The translations under genes were made by a program, and so were the position numbers. The notes under the pieces were generated by a model. That model did no database searches, was not told where the DNA came from, and saw nothing but the letters and a program-made list of their open reading frames with translations. A DNA stretch of 35,365 bases from an uncultured Woeseiaceae bacterium (GTDB lineage Bacteria > Pseudomonadota > Gammaproteobacteria > Steroidobacterales > Woeseiaceae): NCBI GenBank assembly GCA_945788625.1, contig CALZMQ010000054.1, positions 1 to 35,365 of the forward strand, given 5' to 3'. Shown here one piece after another: positions 16,920 through 24,203 of this stretch (positions are counted from its first letter, which is position 1; each line of letters starts with the position of its first letter).

Positions 16920-18920
16920 CTATTCGATCCTGGCTATCATCCCGCTGAGCGTAACGAGCCCACCCCGGATTACGCAATCATCGTCGTACGTTGCCCATGA
17001 CGTAGGTCCCCAGGTGAAGCCGCCGTCCGCACTGGCGAGAAAATACTCTTCTTCCGCGTCTTCGTTGTAGGCAGTCAATAGCGCAACTGAGTCGTTTATC
17101 CAGCACAAGGAACTCATGTAACCGTTGCGGCCGATAGGGGCACGGCGCCGTTCGAATTCCTTGCCGTCGCTTGACCAGAGATAGTTGTTCGAATACCCCC
17201 TCGCGATGAGGTTCGTGCTGCCGGGCGACTTGCCGAACTCGGTGATTTCTTCTCGAAGCGTTGCAAGCTTGTGCCAGCTGCGGCCGCCGTCTTCCGTGCC
17301 GAACACCCGGCCTGCGTCCATGGCCAGCCAGCCGCGATTCAGATCGGCGTCGAATACCGCGTCGACGACGTAATCCTCGTCGAGGTTCGATATGTGCTCC
17401 GAGAGTTCGGTGAAATCGAAAACCAGAGTCTCGGCGCTCAGGCGCGCCACGGCCGCATCTTCGCTCGAACCGAACAAGATGCAATTATCGGCATCGCATG
17501 TGGCTCGCTCGACGGAGAAATACTCGTTCTCCAGGTCTACGGGGAGCTTGCTCCAGCTGCTGCCGGCATCGATGCTTCGGTGGACCTCACCGTTGCCCGA
17601 GAAACTCCAGATTACCGGGCCCGACACGACCAGGTCGTTCGCCTCGGCAACGCCGCTGACTTCGTTCCAGTCGAGCGTTTCCGTGTCAAGAACAGAGAGT
17701 CCTTTGTCGGTGGCGACAACGACACGATCGTGTTCAGGCAGAACCGCGAAGTCGTAAATGAAATCCTGATCGCTGTTCAAGGGTTTCCAGGTCTTGCCGA
17801 CGTCTTCGCTGACCGCAAGGTAATAGTATTGGTAGATCGCAAAACCACGGCTGGCGCCGAAGGAAAAATCCATGTCCTCGTTGCCCGGCATGCCGCTCGA
17901 TACGACCTGCCACCGTTTGCCGGAATCGTCGGTATACGCCAGGCGCTGACCGTCGTCGTACCAGATGCGGCCGGATTCTTCGTCTTCGACCATGCCTAAC
18001 ATGAACAGCCGATCCAACACCTCATCCGGTAACGGCAGGCTGCCATCGACAAAAATGGCCTGGTCTATTCTGTCGGAAACCTCCGCGAGTGCATCCATGT
18101 CGCCCAATTGAAAGTCACCGGCCAATTCCTGCCAGGCCGGTGGCAGGCCCTCGAGCTTAAAACAGCTCTGGATGCTCTTGAGCAGCAACCCGACCTCGTC
18201 CATCGAGCAGACTTCCGACCAGGACGCGCCTTCGTCGTCGCTCCTGTAAAGGTAGCTGCCCGACGTCAGAATTCGTCCACCCACTTCGACATCGGCAAGC
18301 CACAGGCCCGTTGCCTCGTCCATGACCACGGCGTTCACGCAACGCAGGTCCTTGGCCGTGTCCTGCAGGTTGTCGCCGTGACGGGTCCAGGACCGGCCTC
18401 CGTCTTCTGTGAGGAATATCTGGCAGAAGTCGATCCACATCCCGTTCTGCAGTGTCTCGTCGAACTGAATATTTTCGAAATCGCCGCCCCACTCCGTGTC
18501 GACTCCGTCACCAATGTGCTCCAACAGGATCGTCTGCGCCCATGTCTCGCCCGCGTCCGCGGTGCGCATCAGCACACCCTGCTCGGTAACGACGACACCG
18601 AGCTCGCCCCCGGCTTCGAGCTGGAGCGCCTTGATGCGGCCGCTGGCCGGCAGGGAAACGCGCTCGAATGTGTAGCCGCTGTCGCCGGACAGGAAAAGCC
18701 CGTCTTCGTAGCCGGTCGCCCAGACGTGCCCGCCGCGAAACCGGATCTGATCCCGGTTCGGCCTGATTCGCACCGTTTCGAAGACGCCGTCGAGCGGCAC
18801 CGCGGCTGCCGGATCAGGCGTGGCGTCCCGGCCGCTGTAGTCATCGCCCGTGCAAGCCGCGAGCAGCAACGACAGCAGGAACGGTGGTACGGCAGCAATT
18901 AAACCTCGAATCGACATCAT
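16920..18920 (-). CDS. BNR/Asp-box beta-propeller lipoprotein
   Basis: The 666-residue protein is a probable lipoprotein: residues 1-22 form a signal peptide with the lipobox LLAAC (Cys23). The body carries at least eight Asp-box (S/T-x-D-x-G-x-x-W) motifs, including RTADAGETW, LTEDGGRSW, RSDDEGASW, YTDDSGKRW, SEDVGKTW, RSIDAGSSW, GTEDGGRSW and SADGGFTW. This is typical of sialidase-fold or YCF48/VPS10-like propellers. No sialidase catalytic residues can be assigned, so an assembly or binding role is as likely as an enzymatic one. The gene is monocistronic as far as I can see, converging with the phospholipase gene. A second ATG immediately follows the first (18917). Confidence 0.85.
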   Translation of the reverse strand: MMSIRGLIAAVPPFLLSLLLAACTGDDYSGRDATPDPAAAVPLDGVFETVRIRPNRDQIRFRGGHVWATGYEDGLFLSGDSGYTFERVSLPASGRIKALQLEAGGELGVVVTEQGVLMRTADAGETWAQTILLEHIGDGVDTEWGGDFENIQFDETLQNGMWIDFCQIFLTEDGGRSWTRHGDNLQDTAKDLRCVNAVVMDEATGLWLADVEVGGRILTSGSYLYRSDDEGASWSEVCSMDEVGLLLKSIQSCFKLEGLPPAWQELAGDFQLGDMDALAEVSDRIDQAIFVDGSLPLPDEVLDRLFMLGMVEDEESGRIWYDDGQRLAYTDDSGKRWQVVSSGMPGNEDMDFSFGASRGFAIYQYYYLAVSEDVGKTWKPLNSDQDFIYDFAVLPEHDRVVVATDKGLSVLDTETLDWNEVSGVAEANDLVVSGPVIWSFSGNGEVHRSIDAGSSWSKLPVDLENEYFSVERATCDADNCILFGSSEDAAVARLSAETLVFDFTELSEHISNLDEDYVVDAVFDADLNRGWLAMDAGRVFGTEDGGRSWHKLATLREEITEFGKSPGSTNLIARGYSNNYLWSSDGKEFERRRAPIGRNGYMSSLCWINDSVALLTAYNEDAEEEYFLASADGGFTWGPTSWATYDDDCVIRGGLVTLSGMIARIE

Positions 18921-19244
18921 TTCGTATCCGCAACAGGCCAGGACGGAAAAAGTAACGCGATTGGCGAACGAAAACCGCCAATAGCATCACTTTATAGGAT
19001 ATCGAAGGCGGCACGGAGAAAGGGTGCTGCGCGACGATGCGACGTTGACTTATCGTACAGCGGCGGGGGCAATAGCAGCGCAGTCAGTCCGATACACGCC
19101 CGGGGGGCATGGCCGTCCAATTGAACTCGTGTTCCTCGCTGCTGTTCTCGTCACGCCGGGACCAACGGCATTCGCCATAGATCCGCAACGCTGTTTGCTC
19201 GGTTGGCACGCCGCAATCGCTGTCCCCGCTATCTTCCTGGCCCG
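18921..19244. other. Gene-poor spacer with a leader hairpin
   Basis: No convincing gene occupies these 324 bases. Read on the minus strand toward the propeller lipoprotein, a TATAAA sequence (about 18991-18996) could be a -10 element. After it comes a 7-bp stem (18960-18966 with 18976-18982) around a 9-base loop, and a T5 run nine bases beyond the stem. This may be a leader structure or attenuator. The right part probably holds decayed upstream sequence of the OmpA remnant, but I cannot align it in any frame. Confidence 0.35.
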
Positions 19245-19544
19245 GCGATACGGAAAGAAACCGAGTCCGGACCGGCGCTGGCCGAGATAGAGAAGCTCCT
19301 CGAAAAGGACCCCGATATGAAAATCTTCGTTGTCGGGCACACCGACTACGTAGGGGATTTCGGCTACAACATGGACCTTTCTCGCAGAAGGGCCGCCGCC
19401 GTAGTGGAAGTTCTCGTGTCGCAGTACGATGTCAACGGAAGCAGGCTTGACCCGCACGGTGTAGGGCCACTGGTGCCGGCTGCCGCGAATACGTCCGAAG
19501 ACGGGCGGGCCATGAATCGCCGGGTAGAGATCGTCGAACGATAG
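19245..19544 (+). pseudogene. OmpA-family C-terminal domain remnant
   Basis: The frame from about 19245 reads ESGPALAEIEKLLEKDPDMK, then IFVVGHTDYVGDFGYNMDLS, RRRAAAVVEVL and NRRVEIVER. This is the peptidoglycan-binding OmpA-like domain in good order, with the NMDLSRRRA and GRAMNRRVE signatures intact. Everything expected upstream (signal peptide, N-terminal domain and the first strand, usually YFDTxKxEIKPES) is missing. GATACGGAAAGAAACC at about 19249 preserves an apparent FDT-like piece in another frame, suggesting a small deletion or frameshift. An ORF from GTG 19203 covers the domain, but its first 15 residues look unrelated and lack a signal peptide. I regard this as a truncated gene and not a functional periplasmic protein. 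Confidence 0.75.
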
Positions 19545-19709
19545 CAGCGCGTTTGCGCCCACTCACGATAAGCTACTCCTTCTTCGCTAATGCCAGAGCC
19601 CTGGTGTAGCGACGACTGATTGAGTAAGCAAGCTGGAACCAGTCACTCAGAGAATTTCAGCTAGAATCACCGCTTGTGACCGAAGGTAATCATCTGAACT
19701 GGAAGCAAA

Positions 19710-20348
19710 GTGGTGGCGGGCCTGTGCATGAAAGAGGAAAAACCCAAAGCACTGCCGAAAGCGGCCCGATACGCCAGGATCGCCGCCATCGCGGTGTGGC
19801 CACTAGGGATCCTACTCGGGCTGATGCTCTCGGTTGGTCAGGATGCCGCCGGCGAAGGACTTGCCTTTGTGATGGGTCTTGCGTTCGCGTTGCTTGCTTC
19901 GGTGTTCTTCGGCCTTGTCTTCTGGTTCTGTAGATCCCACGCTCGCGTTCGACTTGTGTCCAGGTTCCGACGGGCTTTGCTGTCGATTGCTGCGATAGCC
20001 GTTGCAGTATTCCTTGCCTGGTACACCCAGCCTCTGTTCGAAGATCAGCAGTATTCGCTGCGCGTCAAGAACTGGACCAGCAGGGATATAGCGGAAGTCG
20101 AAATACGGCTTGCCGGGACCACCATTCCGATAGGCCGCATTCAGGCGGGCGCAGCGATTTCCCGGGAAGGGCTTTCCAAGCGGCCTACCGGTGCAGTAAC
20201 GGTCAGCTGGGTCGATGATGAGGGCGCTAAACACACCGTCACGGAAGGATCGACCGGCGGCCCACCCCGCCGGTACGACGGCGGCAAACTGGTAGTCAAT
20301 GTCAAATCCCGGTACGACATCCACACTTACTTTTCCAGGTCTCGTTAA
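19710..20348 (+). CDS. Hypothetical membrane protein, three TM helices plus C-terminal domain
   Basis: I do not recognise this 212-residue protein. A basic N-terminus (EEKPKALPKAARYAR) precedes hydrophobic helices at about 23-42, 49-71 and 86-104. A soluble C-terminal half of beta-strand character follows, with VKNWTSRDIAEVEIRLAGTT near 118 and VTVSWVDDEG near 164. The last half probably sits in the periplasm and may bind a ligand or partner. Possible starts are GTG 19710, GTG 19713 and ATG 19728; GGAAG at 19701-19705 best fits GTG 19713, so the start is uncertain. The next gene in the same direction is another membrane protein 135 bp away. Confidence 0.65.
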   Translation: MVAGLCMKEEKPKALPKAARYARIAAIAVWPLGILLGLMLSVGQDAAGEGLAFVMGLAFALLASVFFGLVFWFCRSHARVRLVSRFRRALLSIAAIAVAVFLAWYTQPLFEDQQYSLRVKNWTSRDIAEVEIRLAGTTIPIGRIQAGAAISREGLSKRPTGAVTVSWVDDEGAKHTVTEGSTGGPPRRYDGGKLVVNVKSRYDIHTYFSRSR

Positions 20349-20483
20349 GCGATTTCCGGCACCTCAGTATGGCTAGCTGACCGCCCGCGACCCATGGCGA
20401 CCATTCGTGTTGTGTTTCTTCTGTTCGGGCTCTAGGGTCTGTTCTGTCTGTGCGGATTGGCGCAGCCGTAGAGGAAGAAGTCG

Positions 20484-20936
20484 ATGCAAGCAACACTTGT
20501 CACGTGGGCGCTGGTCATATTCGGCGTAATTACCCTGGTGCCATTGATTTTTGCGCAGTTCTCGATGCTTGTCCGGCCGGACAGTCAAGAGACCAGGGAC
20601 CTGATCATCGGCAAGGGGGAGGATTGGCGCGATAAGACGCACTTCAGATTGGCTGTTGGCGCAGCATGGGCCGACTGGTTGTTTTTCGCCCCGATTTTTG
20701 CGGCCGGAAGTGTCGGCGTGCTACTGGGCCAATCCTGGGGTTACGTTCTCTTCGGAGTGGCCGGCGCATGCAGCCTGTACATCAACATCATCCTCTGGTT
20801 TACAGAGAAGGAATACGTTTATCCTACGCGCGGCCCACTCAGGTACTTCACCTACTACTGGGGATTCTTCGTGTATTGGGGCGCACTCGCACTGGCTTAC
20901 TCCGTGTTGCGTATCGCAGGAATCGTTTTCTGGTAA
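20484..20936 (+). CDS. Hypothetical integral membrane protein, about four TM helices
   Basis: I do not recognise this 150-residue protein. Its ATG follows a strong GAGGAAG ribosome-binding site. Hydrophobic helices are visible at about 5-28, 62-80, 84-105 and 124-146. A polar loop after TM1 contains RPDSQETRDLIIGKGEDWRD, and aromatic residues cluster near the end (RYFTYYWGFFVYWGALALAY). The protein is compact and probably embedded in the inner membrane. It follows another unrecognised membrane-protein gene and precedes the sensor kinase by 232 bp; no functional link can be drawn from the sequence. Confidence 0.65.
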   Translation: MQATLVTWALVIFGVITLVPLIFAQFSMLVRPDSQETRDLIIGKGEDWRDKTHFRLAVGAAWADWLFFAPIFAAGSVGVLLGQSWGYVLFGVAGACSLYINIILWFTEKEYVYPTRGPLRYFTYYWGFFVYWGALALAYSVLRIAGIVFW

Positions 20937-21168
20937 AGAGACGGAAAGCTCGCTTCTTCGGCAGCGGCCTTATGATCGATGGTACGAGCCCAGCCTGCAT
21001 TTCCCTGCCTTACGCGAATACAGATACGACCGATGCAATACTCAGTTTGCGAGGGATGCAGCCTGATACAATCGATTTGCCACATTGTCGCCGGCCCTGA
21101 CGCGGGGTTTCGGTCAAATCTAACGCAAATTCTTTCCCGGATGTCGACACAGTGAGTCATCGCCAACC

Positions 21169-23541
21169 GTGAGCACATGGAAGCACCGCCACAACTGGAT
21201 ACCGCTGGTATTTCTGCTCCTCGGTCTCCTGATCGTGCTTCGGCTGGATATCGCGGGAAAAAACAACAACGCCGAGCGCATCAGTCTCGAAACCGGGATC
21301 ACCGCCGAGCAACTCAAGATCCGCCTCGAGTCGTGTTTCGATGCTCGGGCCGGCCTGGTGCGTACTCTGGCCGGCTATCCGTGGCAGTCGCGCGAGCAGG
21401 TCATCGTGGACTGGGCCGACCGCGCGAGCGCGCTGCTGCCGCTGTACACGGGAGTGCAGGCGCTTAATTACGTCGACAAGGATGGCGTCATCCGGGTCAT
21501 CTACCCCGTCGAGCCCAATCGCGCCGCCCTCAACGCCAACCTGAGGCGAAACCCCAACGCCTCGGTAGTCAGTGCGCTGGAGCAGGCCGCGGTGACCGGC
21601 GCGATTGCGCGTACGGACATTGTCGAGTTACTGCAGGGCGGCAAGGGCTTCGCGCTGTACCAGCCTATACCCGAAGTCGAAGGGCAGCCGGTCGGATTCG
21701 TAAACGGCGTGTTCCGCGTCGAGGCGCTGATGAATTCGTGCCTGCCCGAGGGCCGGCTGCGGCGGAACTTCGCGTTCGCACTCATTGACGGCGACACGGT
21801 GTTTTACGAGCAGGCCGACCCACGCGTCGCCGGGCCGAGTCCCTACCAGGTCGACCTGCAGATCGACATCACCGGCGCGCCGTGGCGCTTCACGATCGCG
21901 CCGCTGACGAGCTACCTCGAGGCAACGGACGACATCCTCGACGAGATCTGGGTCGGCCTCGGCGTGTTGCTGACCACGTTGCTGACGCTGGCGCTCCGCT
22001 TCGCGTTGGTCAAACAGCGCGACATCAAGGCGCGCGAGGACGAATACCGTCTGCTCGTAGAAAACCAGACCGACCTCGTCGTCAAGGTAAACATGGACGG
22101 CGAGTTCCAGTACATCAGTCCGAGCTACTGCGAGATGTTCGGCAAGAGCGAGGACGAGCTGCTGAGCAAGGCCTTCATGCCGCTCGTGCACGAGGACGAC
22201 CGCGAACTCACGGCACGCTCGCTTCAACGCCTGCACCGTCCTCCGCACACGGCCTACCACGAGCAGCGCGCGATGACGAAGGATGGCTGGCGCTGGCTTG
22301 CGTGGTCCAACCGGGCCGTGCTCGACGACAATGGCGAGATGGTGGGAATCACGGCAGTGGGCCGCGACGTCACCGACGTAAAACGCCTGGAGGAGCGAGT
22401 CGCCCATTCGCAGAAAATGCGCGCCATGGGCGAGCTGGCCGGCGGCATCACGCACGAATTCAATAACCTGCTGCAAATCATCCTCGGCAACATCGAGTTC
22501 CTGCTGCTGAATCGCAAGCACGACGTCGAGACCCGGCAATCGCTGGAAAACGTCCGTGATATCGGCATGCGCGCGATGACCCTGACCAAGAAACTTGCGA
22601 CGCTGAGCCGCCAGGACAGGTCACGCCCCGAGGTGTTCGACATTAACGCGTTCCTGCGGCAACTGAAAGAGCTACTCGGGCACGCGCTACCGGCATCCAT
22701 CGACCTGGTCGTGGTGCCCGCGGACGCGCCGCTGCCCGTGCACGGCGACCGCTCGCAGCTCGAGCAGGTCCTGCTGAACCTGTGCTTCAATGCTCGCGAT
22801 GCCGTCGAGTCGAAGGGGCAAATACGGCTGCAGGCAAGCCAGCAAACGGTCGACGATCCTGGGCGGAGCCCCGATCCGCAACTCGACGCTGGCGAGTACG
22901 TTGTGATCACTGTCGAGGACGATGGCCACGGCATAGCGGCGGACATACTGCCACGCATCTTCGACCCATTCTTCACGACGAAGGGCGCGGGATCGGGCAC
23001 GGGCCTCGGCCTCGCAAACAGCTATAGCATCATCGAGCAACACGACGGCACGATCGCCGTCGACTCGACACCGGGCGACGGCAGCAGCTTTTCCGTTTAT
23101 CTGCCGCTGGTGACGTCGGAGGCGTTGGAGGCCTACGAGGCGGACTTAGCCAGCGAGCCTCCGGCACCGGCGAGCGCGCGTGCGGCAAGCACCGGCGGAC
23201 TCGTGCTCGTCGCCGACGACAACCCTCAGCTGCGGACGCTGGCCTGCAAGGTGCTCGAGAATGCGGGATTCGAGACTTGCACGGCCGCGGACGGGAAACA
23301 GGCGCTCGAGCTTTACAAGGCCCGGCAGGACGAAATCCGCCTGCTGATCCTCGACCTCGTCATGCCGAATATGGGCGGGGAAGAGGTCGCGGCGGCAGTC
23401 CGCGAACTTTCCGACGACGTGCGCATCCTGTTCGTCTCGGGCTACGTGCCGGAAGAGACGAAGCATGCCTTGAAAGAGCCCATTATCCGCAAGCCCTATT
23501 CGATCGACGCGCTCATGGAGGCGTTGGGCGACCTCGTTTAG
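21169..23541 (+). CDS. Hybrid sensor histidine kinase with periplasmic sensor, PAS and receiver domains
   Basis: The 790-residue protein combines TM1 (11-27), a periplasmic sensing region (about 35-255, CHASE-like), TM2 (261-281), PAS (about 290-405), HisKA with H429 in GGITHEFNN, HATPase and a receiver. The ATPase shows N541 (CFNARDAV), the DDGHGIA loop at 584-590, DPFFTTK and GTGLGL at 610-615. The receiver shows VADDN (D683, D684), phosphoacceptor D729 in LILDLVMP and K775. It should autophosphorylate H429 and pass phosphate to D729; an output partner is needed but none is adjacent. The GTG at 21169 has a weak ribosome-binding site. The PAS-HisKA-HATPase-REC order and THEFNN box resemble NtrB-type hybrid kinases. 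The signal is unknown. Confidence 0.93.
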   Translation: MSTWKHRHNWIPLVFLLLGLLIVLRLDIAGKNNNAERISLETGITAEQLKIRLESCFDARAGLVRTLAGYPWQSREQVIVDWADRASALLPLYTGVQALNYVDKDGVIRVIYPVEPNRAALNANLRRNPNASVVSALEQAAVTGAIARTDIVELLQGGKGFALYQPIPEVEGQPVGFVNGVFRVEALMNSCLPEGRLRRNFAFALIDGDTVFYEQADPRVAGPSPYQVDLQIDITGAPWRFTIAPLTSYLEATDDILDEIWVGLGVLLTTLLTLALRFALVKQRDIKAREDEYRLLVENQTDLVVKVNMDGEFQYISPSYCEMFGKSEDELLSKAFMPLVHEDDRELTARSLQRLHRPPHTAYHEQRAMTKDGWRWLAWSNRAVLDDNGEMVGITAVGRDVTDVKRLEERVAHSQKMRAMGELAGGITHEFNNLLQIILGNIEFLLLNRKHDVETRQSLENVRDIGMRAMTLTKKLATLSRQDRSRPEVFDINAFLRQLKELLGHALPASIDLVVVPADAPLPVHGDRSQLEQVLLNLCFNARDAVESKGQIRLQASQQTVDDPGRSPDPQLDAGEYVVITVEDDGHGIAADILPRIFDPFFTTKGAGSGTGLGLANSYSIIEQHDGTIAVDSTPGDGSSFSVYLPLVTSEALEAYEADLASEPPAPASARAASTGGLVLVADDNPQLRTLACKVLENAGFETCTAADGKQALELYKARQDEIRLLILDLVMPNMGGEEVAAAVRELSDDVRILFVSGYVPEETKHALKEPIIRKPYSIDALMEALGDLV

Positions 23542-23574
23542 GCGAGCCGTGCTGACGGAGGCAACAATGAAAAT

Positions 23575-24117
23575 TCAATCGACCCGGCGTACTTCGGCTT
23601 CCCGCGTAACTACGGACCCGGTATTCCCGTTCTGGTCGGACCAGTTGATGACTGCAACGACTTTTTCTCCAACCGGCAAATACGCACCCTCGCGGGTGAC
23701 GAGTTCGACCACGTCGCTTTGGGCTGAGAGTCTGCCGTCCCAGGCGCGTTCGCCCGGGCCGGACTTGACGCTGTAGCGGGTTGCATAGACTTGTTTGTTT
23801 GCGTCGTAGATTCGCACGTCGAAACTGAGCACCGAATCGTTCGCATCGTCGCTGTCGAGCCTGATGCTGATCCGACTTTGTAGCGGCGAGCCACCGTCGG
23901 GACCTGGCTTTGACACTTCGGGCATCCAGTCCCGCCAGAAAGATGCACCGATAATGCTGATCGTAACGTTGCCGACATTACCTGACTGGCTAAGATTGGG
24001 CGGCGGAGTCGCCGCAGGGGATAGCGCTTCCGGGCCGCCGTCCGTGTCTGAGCCGCAGCCGGTTGCCGCAAACGCCGCCAGCATCAACTTGCTAAGTAAC
24101 CCACGCCTCGTCGTCAT
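23575..24117 (-). CDS. Small predicted lipoprotein, unrecognised
   Basis: The 180-residue protein begins MTTRRGLLSKLMLAAFAATG and then Cys, combining a twin-arginine-like RRGLL motif with a lipobox (ATGC, Cys21). It is therefore probably an exported lipoprotein, and Tat use is possible. The mature part is beta-rich and polar. A Pro/Ala linker (about 30-42) is followed by NVTISIIGASFWRDW, RISIRLDSDDAND and VVAVINWSDQNGNTG. It has no family I can name. It lies 86 bp downstream of the subtilisin-like protease gene in the same orientation, with a strong hairpin between them. Co-transcription is plausible, but partial termination is likely. Confidence 0.7.
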   Translation of the reverse strand: MTTRRGLLSKLMLAAFAATGCGSDTDGGPEALSPAATPPPNLSQSGNVGNVTISIIGASFWRDWMPEVSKPGPDGGSPLQSRISIRLDSDDANDSVLSFDVRIYDANKQVYATRYSVKSGPGERAWDGRLSAQSDVVELVTREGAYLPVGEKVVAVINWSDQNGNTGSVVTREAEVRRVD

Positions 24118-24151
24118 CCTGGATTCAATCCATTGTGGCTATTGTGAAATC

Positions 24152-24178
24152 GGGTGCCGGACGTCCGGTCCGGCACCC
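24152..24178 (-). terminator. Strong 11-bp hairpin between protease and lipoprotein genes
   Basis: GGGTGCCGGAC (24152-24162) and GTCCGGCACCC (24168-24178) form a perfect stem with a 5-base loop, in the 86-bp gap after the protease stop. On the minus strand only a short ATTT follows, so it is either a weak intrinsic terminator or an RNA stabiliser or processing site that lowers downstream expression. Confidence 0.6.
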
Positions 24179-24203
24179 TCTCCAAATCAATCTCCGACTC
24201 CAT

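Noticed and set aside
19050..19562. Minus-strand ORF of 170 codons opposite the OmpA remnant
   Set aside because: The plus strand carries clear OmpA-domain motifs; the antisense frame is a shadow.
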